From: Actinoplanes missouriensis 431
Lineage (GTDB): Bacteria > Actinomycetota > Actinomycetes > Mycobacteriales > Micromonosporaceae
Assembly (NCBI RefSeq): GCF_000284295.1
Contig: NC_017093.1
Span: 3,472,001-3,536,000, forward strand
Direction of reading: 5' to 3'
Length of the DNA: 64,000 bases
Part shown: positions 15,925-24,388 of the stretch, one piece after another
Layout of the letters: every line of letters begins with the position of its first letter
Numbering within the stretch: position 1 is the first letter of the stretch
Program-made: the position numbers and the translations under genes
The notes under the pieces: generated by a model
What the model was told of the DNA's origin: nothing
The model's input: only the letters and a program-made list of their open reading frames with translations
Database searches by the model: none

Positions 15925-16312
15925 GGATGACGGCTGTGCGCCGGCGGTGGCCCTGTTCCGTTCCCTGGCCGACGAGACCCGGCTGCGAATCGTCCGGCGG
16001 CTCGCCGCCGGGGAGGCCCGCGTCGTCGACCTGACCGGCGAGCTCGGTCTGGCGCAGTCCACGGTCTCCAAACACCTCGCCTGCCTGCGCGCCTGCGGGC
16101 TGGTGGACTATCGGGTCGAGGGCCGCCAGTCGTTCTACGCCCTGACCCGGCCCGAGCTGATGGACCTGCTCGCCGCCGCCGAGGGCGTGCTGGCGGCGAC
16201 CGGGACCGCGGTGGCGCTCTGCCCGGTCTACGGCGCCGGCGCACACGACGGCCGGCCGGGAGTCAGCGGCTCGGGCGACGGCGCCGGCCGGACCGCGGCG
16301 GCTAGCCGATGA
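15914..16312 (+). CDS. ArsR/SmtB metal-sensing repressor (CmtR-like)
   Basis: 132 residues. The winged helix has LFRSLADETRLRIVRRLAAGE and QSTVSKHLACLRACGLVDYR. The two cysteines of ACLRACG in the recognition helix, together with the later ALCPV cysteine, match the C-x3-C plus distal C arrangement of the Cd/Pb sensor CmtR; an extra Cys is at the N-terminus (DDGC). It is probably a Cd/Pb/Zn-responsive repressor. It overlaps the cation-efflux gene by 4 bases (ATGA). Confidence 0.85.
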   Translation: MAMMDDGCAPAVALFRSLADETRLRIVRRLAAGEARVVDLTGELGLAQSTVSKHLACLRACGLVDYRVEGRQSFYALTRPELMDLLAAAEGVLAATGTAVALCPVYGAGAHDGRPGVSGSGDGAGRTAAASR

Positions 16313-17052
16313 GCAGCCCGATCATCGCGGTCCTGTCGCCGCGGCGGCGTGCCCAGCTGAACCGGCGCAGCCTGCTCCTGGCCTACGCGACCGCCGGATA
16401 CAACCTCCTCGAGGGCGTCGTCGCGATCGCCGCCGGCGCCGCGGCGTCCTCGGTGGCGCTGCTCGGGTTCGGCCTGGACTCGTTCGTCGAGGTGTCGTCC
16501 GCGCTGGTGGTGATCTGGCAGTTCCGGTCCCGGATGCCGGAAGCCCGCGAACGGCTCGCGCTGCGCCTGATCGCCGTCTCGTTCTTCGCCCTGGCAGCCT
16601 GGGTCACCATCGACGCCGTGCGCTCGCTGATCGCCGCCGAGCAGCCCGGCGCGGCACCCGTCGGGATCGCGATCGCCGCCACCTCGGTCGTCGTGATGCC
16701 GCTGCTGGTCTGGGCGAAACGCCGCACCGGCCGGGAACTCGGCTCGGCCACCGTGGTCGCCGACTCGATGCAGACCATGCTGTGCACCTACCTGTCCGCG
16801 ATCGTGCTGGCCGGCCTGCTGCTCAACGCCACGCTCGGCTGGTGGTGGGCCGACCCGGTCGCGGCCCTGGTGATCGCCGCGGTCGCGGCGCGCGAGGGCG
16901 TGCAGGCCTGGCGCGGCGACCAGTGTGACGACTGCGCCATCCCCGCAGCCGGCGGCGCCGCGCCCGGCAGTTGCGCTCAGCCCGTGACCAGCAGCGGCGC
17001 GACTGACTGTTGCGCTCCACCCGTCACCGCCGCCGGCCCGGCCGGCTCCTAG
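16309..17052 (+). CDS. Cation diffusion facilitator-like metal exporter
   Basis: 247 residues with six hydrophobic helices in a CDF-like pattern. The metal-site helices are recognisable as LGFGLDSFVEVSSA (helix 2) and VVADSMQTMLCTYLSAIV (helix 5). The usual cytoplasmic C-terminal domain is replaced by a short Cys-rich tail (DQCDDC, GSCAQ, DCCAPP), which may hand metal to the pore or sense it. Co-transcribed with, and repressed by, the overlapping CmtR-like regulator. I expect efflux of Cd, Zn or a similar ion. Confidence 0.85.
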   Translation: MSSPIIAVLSPRRRAQLNRRSLLLAYATAGYNLLEGVVAIAAGAAASSVALLGFGLDSFVEVSSALVVIWQFRSRMPEARERLALRLIAVSFFALAAWVTIDAVRSLIAAEQPGAAPVGIAIAATSVVVMPLLVWAKRRTGRELGSATVVADSMQTMLCTYLSAIVLAGLLLNATLGWWWADPVAALVIAAVAAREGVQAWRGDQCDDCAIPAAGGAAPGSCAQPVTSSGATDCCAPPVTAAGPAGS

Positions 17053-17131
17053 TGTCGGCAGGCGCCCCGAACGGCGCATCCCGTCCCCTTGCGGCCGACG
17101 ATCGCCAGTGATCCAGGTCACCGGTTCGCCC

Positions 17132-17158
17132 TGTCAGGAAAGCACGCCCCGTCTCGTT
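17132..17158 (+). promoter_or_regulatory. Possible ECF41-type promoter
   Basis: TGTCAGG (17132-17138) resembles the TGTCACA -35 motif described for ECF41 sigma factors. Downstream -10 candidates are CGTC (17150-17153) and CGTT (17155-17158). The promoter would let the sigma factor two genes down control its own operon. Confidence 0.3.
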
Positions 17159-17190
17159 CAGGGTGCACGCGAACCAGACAGGAGCGAACC

Positions 17191-18372
17191 ATGCCGCACC
17201 GCATCGTCGTGCTCGGCGCCGGGTACGCCGGCACCTACTCCGCCGGATATCTGGCCCGTCACCTCCACCCCGGCGACGTCGAGATCACCGTCGTCAACGC
17301 CGAGCCGGACTTCGTCGAACGCCTGCGCCTGCACCAGCTCGCCGCCGGGCAGGATCTGCGTCCCCGGCCGCTGACCGGGATGTTCTCCGGCACCGGCGTG
17401 CGTCTGCGCATCGGGCGGGTGACAGCGGTCGACGCCGAACGCCGGACGGTCACCCTCGGCGACGGCAGCGCCCTGACCTACGACACCCTTCTGTACGCGC
17501 TCGGCAGCACCGTCGCCGACCATGGCGTCCCGGGCGTCGCCGAGCACGCCCTCCACGTCACCGGGCGGGCGGCCGCGCTGACCCTGCGGGCCCGGCTGAA
17601 CGAGCTCGGCACGGGTGGCTCGGTGCTGGTCGTCGGCGGAAACCTCACCGCGATCGAGACCGCCACCGAGATCGCCGAATCCCACCCCGATCTGCGGGTA
17701 ACCCTCGCCACCAGCGGCGAACTCGGCGGCTGGCTGGGCCCGAAGGCACGCCCTCACCTGTTGCACGCCTTCGCCCGGCTCGGCATCACGATCCACGAGC
17801 ACAGCACGATCGAGCGGGTCGAGCCGGGCGCGGCGATCACTGCCGGTGGCGGCGTGCTGACCTGTGACGCGACGGTGTGGGCGGCCGGGTTCGCGGTGCA
17901 TCCGATCGCCGCCGCGAGCGGGCTCGAGGTGACCCCCGACGGCCGGATCACCGTCGACCGGCAGATGCGGTCGGTCTCGCATCCGGGCGTCTACGCCGCC
18001 GGTGACAGCGCCTTCGTCATCGGCGAGAACGGCCGCCCGTTGCCGATGTCCTGCGCGTCCGCGGGTTTCACCGGCATGCAGGCGACCGCCGCGATCGTCG
18101 GTGACCTGACCGGACGAAAGATCTCCAAAACCTCCCTGGTGTACGTCGGGAACCACATCAGCCTCGGCCGGAACGACGCGATCTTCCAGTTCGTCGACGG
18201 TGAGGTACGGGCGCGGTCAGGGGCCTTCCAGGGCCGGCTGGCGGCCCGCGTCAAGTCGGCTGTCCTGCGGGGAGCGGTGTGGAGCATCAGCCACCCGACG
18301 TTCGGCAGGCCCGGTCACCGGTACCGGCTGGCGGCCACTCATCAGCGCTCGGCGGACGTGGTGACTGCTTAG
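17191..18372 (+). CDS. FAD-dependent pyridine nucleotide oxidoreductase (NDH-2-like)
   Basis: 393 residues. The FAD motif is IVVLGAGYAGTYSA (about 5-18), the NADH motif is VLVVGGNLTAIETATEIAE, and the second FAD motif is VYAAGDSAF followed by MSCASAGFTGMQATAAI. Within this superfamily it is closest to NDH-2-type dehydrogenases but lacks their C-terminal membrane anchor. CAGGAG precedes the ATG at 17191. The sigma gene follows after 10 bases; ECF41-type sigma factors usually sit beside an oxidoreductase of this kind, so the two probably act together. Confidence 0.87.
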   Translation: MPHRIVVLGAGYAGTYSAGYLARHLHPGDVEITVVNAEPDFVERLRLHQLAAGQDLRPRPLTGMFSGTGVRLRIGRVTAVDAERRTVTLGDGSALTYDTLLYALGSTVADHGVPGVAEHALHVTGRAAALTLRARLNELGTGGSVLVVGGNLTAIETATEIAESHPDLRVTLATSGELGGWLGPKARPHLLHAFARLGITIHEHSTIERVEPGAAITAGGGVLTCDATVWAAGFAVHPIAAASGLEVTPDGRITVDRQMRSVSHPGVYAAGDSAFVIGENGRPLPMSCASAGFTGMQATAAIVGDLTGRKISKTSLVYVGNHISLGRNDAIFQFVDGEVRARSGAFQGRLAARVKSAVLRGAVWSISHPTFGRPGHRYRLAATHQRSADVVTA

Positions 18373-18382
18373 AGTCGTACCC

Positions 18383-19324
18383 ATGGATGTGTCCGCCGTG
18401 GCCCGTTTCGAGGCCAGCCGCGACCGGCTGGCCTCGCTCGCCTACCGTCTGCTCGGGTCGGCCGCCGACGCCGAGGACACGGTTCAGGACGCGTTCCTGC
18501 GCTGGCAGGCCGCCGATCGGGACCGCGTCGAGGTGCCCGAGGCGTGGCTCACGAAGATCGTCACGAATCTCGCGCTCGACCGTCTCCGCTCCGCGGCGGC
18601 ACGGCGGGAACGCGCGGCCGGCGACTGGCTGCCCGAGCCGCTGCTCGCCGGCGACCCGATGCTCGGCCCGGCCGACACCGCCGAGCAGCGTGAATCGGTC
18701 ACGCTGGCGGTCCTGACGCTGATGGAACGGCTGTCGCCGGTGGAACGGGCGGTCTACGTCCTGCGGGAGGCCTTCGCGTACCGGCACGCCGAGATCGCCG
18801 AGATCATCGGCATCACCGAGGCCGCGAGCCAGCAGCACGCCCACCGCGCCCGGCGCCGGATCGCCGCGACCGGCAACGGCGCCGGCGTCGACCGGGCGTC
18901 CGCGCGGCGCGTCGTCGAGGCGTTCGTCGACGCGGCCGCCTCGGGCCGCACCGAACGGCTGGTGGCGCTGCTGACCGCCGACGCCACGGGCGTCTCCGAC
19001 GGCGCCGGCGCGGGCCTGCCCGGCAAGCTGATCCGCCACGCCACCCCGGAACGGCTGGCCGCCGCGCTGCGTGCCGGCTTCAAACCGACCCCGGCCAAGC
19101 ACAAACTGGTCGGCGGCACCCCGGCACTCCACGCCGCCGTGGTGAACGGCTGCCCGGCGGTCGTCGCCGCCCTGAACGACCAGGTCGTCGGGGTGGTCGT
19201 CCTGGAGATGCACAAGGACAAAATCGCGGGGGTACGGGCCATCGCCTCCCCGAGCCGGCTGGCCCGCCTGACCGCCCAGTGGCAGCAGCAGGACCACGAC
19301 GCACCGCTGATCGCCGCCTGGTAG
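18383..19324 (+). CDS. ECF sigma factor of the SigJ/ECF41 type with C-terminal SnoaL-like domain
   Basis: 313 residues. Region 2 is ASLAYRLLGSAADAEDTVQDAFLRWQ (about 16-43), region 4 is LSPVERAVYVLREAF followed by HAEIAEIIGITEAASQQHAHRARRRI, and a SnoaL-like extension (about 175-313) follows, which in ECF41 factors replaces an anti-sigma factor. The family's DGGGK-like loop is seen here as SDGAGAGLPG, a variant. A TAGAGT box (18370-18375), overlapping the stop of the upstream gene, lies 7 bases before the ATG, so the gene may also have its own leaderless promoter. Confidence 0.87.
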   Translation: MDVSAVARFEASRDRLASLAYRLLGSAADAEDTVQDAFLRWQAADRDRVEVPEAWLTKIVTNLALDRLRSAAARRERAAGDWLPEPLLAGDPMLGPADTAEQRESVTLAVLTLMERLSPVERAVYVLREAFAYRHAEIAEIIGITEAASQQHAHRARRRIAATGNGAGVDRASARRVVEAFVDAAASGRTERLVALLTADATGVSDGAGAGLPGKLIRHATPERLAAALRAGFKPTPAKHKLVGGTPALHAAVVNGCPAVVAALNDQVVGVVVLEMHKDKIAGVRAIASPSRLARLTAQWQQQDHDAPLIAAW

Positions 19325-19407
19325 CGCCCGTCTGGATGGCCCGGCAGCTCCGTCCGGCGACCACGCTCTGCCGGACGTGGCGGTCGTCCGCGCCGACACT
19401 GTGGACC

Positions 19408-19479
19408 GGCTGGTCCGGCTGGTCCGGCTGGTCCGGCTGGTCCGGCCGGTCCGGCTGGTCCGGCTGGTCCGGCTGGTGC
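19408..19479. repeat. 9-bp tandem repeat (GGCTGGTCC), eight units
   Basis: Eight head-to-tail units, the fifth and eighth with single changes. The array lies in the 430-base gap 19325-19755, where I see no convincing gene: all frames are open only because of composition. CACTGTGGACC before the array and GGTCCACAGTG after it (about 19543) are inverted copies of each other. Confidence 0.75.
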
Positions 19480-19755
19480 ACAGTGTTGTTCGGGCGCCCG
19501 CCGGGCAGCACTGGGAGCCAGCTCGCCTCGGCCGGCTGGTCCACAGTGCTGCTGGGCGTCCGGTTTGTCCGCGCTGAGCGCCAGCCGGCATCGAGATTTC
19601 CAAGATCTGCGAGGCCGGGATCGCAGAACACAACCCATGGCGCGTCCGCGGCGCGCACCGGCTCCGGCTCGCCGGCCCGAATTCCATAAGCCGCTAAAAC
19701 GGGCGCCATCCATACCTTTGAGTGTCGTGGGCAGGGTTGTCGCGGGACTATAGTC

Positions 19756-19974
19756 ATGAGCGTGGAGTACAAGGCGCAGCAATTCATGGGGACCGCTGAG
19801 ATCGGCGCCCGCCTCGGCGGGCTCACCCGGCAGCGGGTCTACCAGCTGACCAGTGAGCCCGATTTTCCCGCGCCCGTCGCCGACCTCGGTCAGGGCCGGA
19901 TCTGGCTCACCGCGGACGTGGAGGTGTGGATCGCCGAGCACCGCAAACAGACCGAGCACCGCAAACAGGCCTAG
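19756..19974 (+). CDS. AlpA/excisionase-like small DNA-binding protein
   Basis: 72 residues. FMGTAEIGARLGGLTRQRVYQLTSEPDFPAPVADLGQGRIWLTADVEVWI is the AlpA/MerR-like helix-turn-helix pattern of small regulators and phage excisionases. No integrase or other phage genes are nearby, so a role as a stand-alone regulator is more likely. TATAGT (19749-19754) fits a leaderless transcript starting at the in-frame GTG (19762) rather than the ATG. The C-terminus is made of copies of an 18-base repeat that runs through the stop codon. Confidence 0.6.
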   Translation: MSVEYKAQQFMGTAEIGARLGGLTRQRVYQLTSEPDFPAPVADLGQGRIWLTADVEVWIAEHRKQTEHRKQA

Positions 19975-20004
19975 CCCCGCAAACAGGCCGAGCCCCGCAA
20001 ACAG
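19933..20004 (+). repeat. 18-bp tandem repeat crossing a stop codon
   Basis: Four units of (G/A)CCGAGC(A/C)CCGCAAACAG. Units 1-2 encode EHRKQ repeats at the end of the AlpA-like protein; in unit 3 a GAG-to-TAG change makes the stop; unit 4 lies after it. Repeat expansion or contraction, or reversal of one base, would lengthen the protein. Confidence 0.75.
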
Positions 20005-20011
20005 AAGGACG

Positions 20012-22348
20012 CTACCCCAGGATCCGCAGCAGATTCGCCGTGGTGAAAGGCTTCTCCAGCATCGGCGCCGCGGCGTAGGAAGGCTCGGTGTCGAGCAGCG
20101 GCTCGGCGTAACCGGACATGTAGATCACCCGTACGCCGGGGATCAGCTCGGCGACCCGGGCGGCCAGCTCGCCGCCGTGCATGCGGGGCATGATCACGTC
20201 GGTGAGCAGCACGTCTATCTCGTCGCGGTGCTGTTCGGCGACGGCCAGGGCGCTGGGGCCGTCATGGGCGGTCAGCACGCGGAACCCGTGGTGGTCGAGG
20301 ATCCGGGCGGTGGACTCGCGAATCTCGTCCTCGTCGTCGGCCAGCAGGATGACGCGCGGCCGGGGCACATCGGCGGAGGCCGCGGGGAAACCCCCGGCCG
20401 CAGAGCCGCCCGCAACGGAGCCGCCCGCAAGGGAGTCGCCCGCAGAGGAGCCGCCCGCAGAGGAGCCGTCCCCCGGGGAGCCGCCCGCAGGGGAGCCGCC
20501 GACCCCCACAGCGGCGGACTTCTCGTCAACGGCGGGCAGGAGCACGGTCATCGTGGTCCCTGCACCGGGAGCGGAGTCGATCGCGAGACAACCCCCGGCC
20601 TGCCCCACGATGCCGTGCACGGCGGCCAGCCCGAGACCCGTACCCGTACCTTTGGCCTTGGTGGTGAAGAACGGCTCGAAGGCGCGGGCGGAGGTCTCCA
20701 CCGACATGCCCGCGCCCGTGTCCGCGACGCGTAACCGCAGGTAACGCCGCCCTTCTTCGGCGGCCGGCTGGAAGCTCGGGTCGGCCCGCGCGGGACGCAG
20801 ATTGTCCGCGGTGATCCGCAGGCGCCCGCCGTCCGGCATCGCCTCGGCGGCGTTCGTGCAGAGGTTGACCAGGATCTGTTCGAGCTGGCCGGGGTCGAGC
20901 AGCACCGGCCACGTGTCCGGGGCGACGTCCAGATCGAGGTCGATCCGGTCGTCGGCGGTGGCGCGCAACGCGGGCCGCAGCTGCCGCAGGATCACGCCCG
21001 GTTCCAGGACGCGGGGACGGTTGAGGTCGCGGCGGCTGAACGTGAGCAGCTGCTGGGTCAGGGCGGCGCCGCGCTGCGCGGCCTGCTGGATACGGGTCAG
21101 GTCGTCGGCGACCGGCTGCCAGCGGTCCGGGTCGGCGCCGGCCAGCTCGTTCACCTCTTCGCCCAGCAGGTCGGCGTAGTTGGAGATGATCGCGAGCAGG
21201 TTGTTGAAGTCGTGTGCGACGCCGCCGGCGAGCTGGCCGAGCGACGCGAGCCGCTGGGCCCGTTCCCGTTCCGCCAGTACCCGGTCGGTGATGTCACGGC
21301 CCACCACGAGCAGCATGGTGTCGAACCGGGTCACCGTGTTCTCGGTCGGCACCCGGACACCGTCGGAGCGGATCGCCTCGGTGTAGATGACCATGCGTGG
21401 CTCGGCCGCGGCGAACACCTCGGCCACCATCCCGGCGACCCGCCCACGCTCCTCCTCGGGTATCAGCCGGGCGTACGGCTGACCGAGCAACTGGTCCCGC
21501 GGATAGCCGAGCAGCCGTTCGGTGCCCTGGTTGACCAGCACGATCAGGCCGTCGGGGGAGATGCCGGTGATCGCGTCCGGCACCGTCTCCAGCAGGGCGC
21601 GCAGACGCTCCTCGGCGCGGTGCAGCTCGGACAGGTCGCGGGTGGCGGCGACCAGCAGCGGCCCGCCGGGCTCGTCCTGCCAGCTCAGCCGGGTCTCGCC
21701 GGGCAGCACCGTGCCGTCCTTGCGCAGCATCCTGGTGCGCAGCGTCCGGGTCTCGTCGCGCAGCCGCGGATCGGTGAACAGGCGCTCGCGCAACTCGACC
21801 AGGTCGGCGCGGTCCTCCTCGGCGAACAGGGTGCGGGCGTGCCGGCCGATCAGTTCGTCCTGGTGGTAGCCGAGCAGCCGCTCGCAGGACGCGTTCGCGA
21901 ACACGATCCGGCCGTCCCGGTCCACCCCGATGATCGGGTCCGGCGTGGCCTGGAGCACCGCCACCATCCGCGCCTCGGACCGGATCTCGTCGGTCAGCTC
22001 GTGGGCGACGCTGACCACGCCGCGTACCGACCCGTCGACGCCCTCGATCGGGGCGAACGACATCCGGACCGGGACCCGGGTGCCGTCCTTGCGCAGCCGC
22101 ACGGTCCGGTGCTGGCCGGTGGGGGTGCCGCGGAGCGCCTTCTGGAAGACCTGCCAGTCGCGTTCGAAGACGTCGGTCGGGTACATCATGGTGACGGGCC
22201 GCCGCCGTACCTCGTCGCAGTGGTAGCCGTAGATCCGCTCGGCGGCCGGGTTCCAGGCGGTGATCCGGCCCTGCGCGTCGCAGCCGATGATGGCATCCGC
22301 GGCCGACCTCACCACCGACGACAACAACGCCTCGCCCCGCTTCATCAC
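20012..22348 (-). CDS. Hybrid sensor histidine kinase with three PAS domains and a receiver
   Basis: 778 residues, no membrane segments, so a cytoplasmic sensor. PAS domains lie at about 1-120, 120-245 and 245-365 (each with ..I.G.D..G.I...N...). HisKA has VAHDFNNLLAIISNYADLL (phospho-His), and the ATPase domain has LEQILVNLCTNAAEAM (N box), VADTGAGM (G1) and GTGTGLGLAAVHG (G2). A Gly/Ser/Ala repeat linker follows (about 605-655), then a receiver domain with DDEDE, LLTDVIMP (phospho-Asp) and LEKPF. There is no DNA-binding output, so phosphate is probably passed to another protein. The linker is encoded by short tandem repeats (20395-20500). Confidence 0.9.
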   Translation of the reverse strand: MMKRGEALLSSVVRSAADAIIGCDAQGRITAWNPAAERIYGYHCDEVRRRPVTMMYPTDVFERDWQVFQKALRGTPTGQHRTVRLRKDGTRVPVRMSFAPIEGVDGSVRGVVSVAHELTDEIRSEARMVAVLQATPDPIIGVDRDGRIVFANASCERLLGYHQDELIGRHARTLFAEEDRADLVELRERLFTDPRLRDETRTLRTRMLRKDGTVLPGETRLSWQDEPGGPLLVAATRDLSELHRAEERLRALLETVPDAITGISPDGLIVLVNQGTERLLGYPRDQLLGQPYARLIPEEERGRVAGMVAEVFAAAEPRMVIYTEAIRSDGVRVPTENTVTRFDTMLLVVGRDITDRVLAERERAQRLASLGQLAGGVAHDFNNLLAIISNYADLLGEEVNELAGADPDRWQPVADDLTRIQQAAQRGAALTQQLLTFSRRDLNRPRVLEPGVILRQLRPALRATADDRIDLDLDVAPDTWPVLLDPGQLEQILVNLCTNAAEAMPDGGRLRITADNLRPARADPSFQPAAEEGRRYLRLRVADTGAGMSVETSARAFEPFFTTKAKGTGTGLGLAAVHGIVGQAGGCLAIDSAPGAGTTMTVLLPAVDEKSAAVGVGGSPAGGSPGDGSSAGGSSAGDSLAGGSVAGGSAAGGFPAASADVPRPRVILLADDEDEIRESTARILDHHGFRVLTAHDGPSALAVAEQHRDEIDVLLTDVIMPRMHGGELAARVAELIPGVRVIYMSGYAEPLLDTEPSYAAAPMLEKPFTTANLLRILG
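20395..20500. repeat. Short GC-rich repeats coding the kinase linker
   Basis: Imperfect repeats of GCCCGCAGAGGAGCC-like units encode GGSxAGGS runs between the ATPase and receiver domains. The array is in frame and probably varies in length between strains. Confidence 0.5.
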
Positions 22349-22436
22349 GACCTACCCCCGCTCGATCATGATGAGAGGCGGCCCGGCCGGGTGCCCGTCC
22401 TTCGCCGCAGCGCGGCCCGGACGGGCCAGAGGGTGC

Positions 22437-22937
22437 TCAGCCCGGCACCGCGGCGGCGACCGATCTCGCCCATTGCCGGGCCCGTTCCAGCTCACCGTCG
22501 ATCAGTGGGCCGGTGGTGCCGCCGACCCGGAAGCTCTGCGCGGGCAGCACCACCCGGGCACCCAGGCCGTGCAGCTTGCGGGCCGCCTTGCGCGCGGCGG
22601 AACCGGTCAGCATCGGCTTGTTCACCTTGGTGTCGAAGGCCGCGACGGGCGCCCCGGCCGGCAGCGACAGGGCGTCCAGGTACTCCCGTACGCCGTACTC
22701 CTGCGCGCCGGTCCGCACCTCGCCCTGCCGGGCCGCGTCGGCGCGGGTGGCCGGGCGGCTGAGGCCGAAGGCGTGCGTGGGCGCCCCCACCACCAGCAGG
22801 TCCATCCCGGTCGCCGGCGGCCTTGAGTGGACGTCGGCGACCGTGACCTGGAACGTCTCGGCGAGGCCGTCGGCGACCGCCCGGGCGATCGTGGCGGTGT
22901 TACCGAACATCGATTCGTAGACGACGAGCGCGCGCAT
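22437..22937 (-). CDS. Flavodoxin-domain protein
   Basis: 166 residues starting MRALVVYESMFGNTATIARAVADGLAE, the FMN-phosphate loop pattern of flavodoxins, followed by MDLLVVGAPTHAFGLSRPATR. Similar short actinobacterial proteins are thought to bind FMN and act in redox or stress responses. Seven bases separate its start from the stop of the USP gene on the same strand, so the two are probably co-transcribed. Confidence 0.82.
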   Translation of the reverse strand: MRALVVYESMFGNTATIARAVADGLAETFQVTVADVHSRPPATGMDLLVVGAPTHAFGLSRPATRADAARQGEVRTGAQEYGVREYLDALSLPAGAPVAAFDTKVNKPMLTGSAARKAARKLHGLGARVVLPAQSFRVGGTTGPLIDGELERARQWARSVAAAVPG

Positions 22938-22943
22938 GACGGC

Positions 22944-23810
22944 TCACGCCTCGCGGACGATCAGAACCGGGCTTTCGGCGTGGTGCAGCAGCTGCAGCCC
23001 GGTGGATCCGAGCAGGGTCCCGACGACCACGCCGTGTCCCCGGCTGCCGACCACCACGAGCTGGGCGGTGTGCGAGACACCGGTCAGCACCGCCGCGGCC
23101 GTGTCGTGCGACATCAGCGCCTCGACCGGCACGTCCGGGTACTTCGCCCGCCACGGCGCCAGCCTCTCCAGGAAGCGCGCCCGTTCCGCCTCGTCCTGTT
23201 CCTCGGTCTGCAGCGCGGCCGCCGGCAGGTAGCCGGCGTACATCGGCGGGACCGGAGGGTACGCGCGGATCGCCACCAGGCTGCTGCCACGGTCGCGGGC
23301 TGCGGCGAACGCGCTCTCCAGCACCGTGTCGGCGCTCTCCGCGTCATCGACACCCACCACCACCGGCCCGGTGTACGGGTCCGGCCGGCCCCGCACCACG
23401 ACCACCGGCGCGTGGGCGTGGGTGGCGACCCGCTGGCTGACCGAGCCGAGGCGCAGCTCGCTGAAACCGCCGGTGCCGCGGTGCCCGAGGACCATCAGCT
23501 CGCCCTCCTCGGACGCGATGATCAGCTGGGCGGCCGGGTTGCCGGTCCGGACATCGGTGACCACGGTGATCGCCGGGGCGGCGTTCTTGGCGTCCTCGGC
23601 TGCCCGGGCCACGATGCCGCCCGCGATCTCCTGCGCCAGCGCGTAGTGCTGGCCGCCGAAGTCGTACCGGGAGGCGTTCCACTCCCAGTCCAGGATGTGG
23701 AGCACCAGCAACGACCGGTTGCTGAGCTCGGCTTCACGCGCGGCCCACCGCACCGCCGCCCGGCTGGGCTCGGTGCCGTCGACTGCGACCACGATCATCG
23801 GGGTACGCAT
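22944..23810 (-). CDS. Universal stress protein, two tandem USP domains
   Basis: 288 residues. Each half carries the ATP-binding pattern G-x2-G-x-G-(x9)-G-S/T: VLGHRGTGGFSELRLGSVSQRV in the first and VVGSRGHGVVVGTLLGSTGLQ in the second. Start at 23810 with GGAGG about 5 bases upstream. Tandem USPs of this type are common in actinomycetes under hypoxia or starvation. It precedes the flavodoxin gene in a likely operon. Confidence 0.9.
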   Translation of the reverse strand: MRTPMIVVAVDGTEPSRAAVRWAAREAELSNRSLLVLHILDWEWNASRYDFGGQHYALAQEIAGGIVARAAEDAKNAAPAITVVTDVRTGNPAAQLIIASEEGELMVLGHRGTGGFSELRLGSVSQRVATHAHAPVVVVRGRPDPYTGPVVVGVDDAESADTVLESAFAAARDRGSSLVAIRAYPPVPPMYAGYLPAAALQTEEQDEAERARFLERLAPWRAKYPDVPVEALMSHDTAAAVLTGVSHTAQLVVVGSRGHGVVVGTLLGSTGLQLLHHAESPVLIVREA

Positions 23811-23911
23811 GGTGTCCTCCCTCGCCGTTCCTCCTTTCATCGTGATCGTGATCGATGAAGGCGGTCAGGGGGAGAGGTCCCGTCGCGGGGGGGCCGTCCG
23901 GCCCGGAAGGG

Positions 23912-24265
23912 CTACCCGGCCTGGGCCGCCTTCCAGCGGGTGATCTGGTCGAGGATGTCCCGCAGCGCCACGTCGACGATCTCGCCGGTCGCCACCCGCC
24001 GGCGCATGACGTCCTCCACGTGGGCGGCCAGCTCGATCTCGTCGTCGGTCTGCGTCCACGGCACGTCGGTCAGCACGTCGGTCTCCTGCCGCTCGCCGAT
24101 GGTGACCGACAGGGCGGTCATGGTGCCGACCCGGTGCACCTGGATCAGCTGGGGGCCGACGAGCGGGTAGTACGCGAGCCACTCGTTCCCGGAGGGGTCG
24201 TCCGGCCGCTGACGCCAGCCCATCCGCTGGCCGGTGAGCACGTAGCGTCCCGTCGTGTCGTCCAC
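23912..24265 (-). CDS. Hypothetical protein, 117 aa
   Basis: Soluble, acidic protein with no recognised domain. Notable stretches are GNEWLAYYPLVGPQLIQVHRVG and a C-terminal helix (VEDVMRRRVATGEIVDVALRDILDQITRW). It lies about 100 bases upstream of the USP gene, same strand, and may share its regulation. Confidence 0.55.
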   Translation of the reverse strand: MDDTTGRYVLTGQRMGWRQRPDDPSGNEWLAYYPLVGPQLIQVHRVGTMTALSVTIGERQETDVLTDVPWTQTDDEIELAAHVEDVMRRRVATGEIVDVALRDILDQITRWKAAQAG

Positions 24266-24388
24266 GCCCCGACGCTAACGGCTGCGGTGGAGCCGGGGAG
24301 TGCGTTCGGCCGGAACCCGCATGAGCCGTGCCCGTGGTGGGCATCACCAGGCCATGCACACCGCTGACGGCCATGGACACTGACGGCC

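Noticed and set aside
19325..19755. Open frames giving LVR or PDQ repeats across the 9-bp array
   Set aside because: All frames are open from composition and the array; no start signal and no pattern outside the repeats.
19756..19974. Excisionase of an integrated element
   Set aside because: No integrase, att-like repeats or phage genes are nearby, so the small DNA-binding protein is not taken as evidence of a mobile element.
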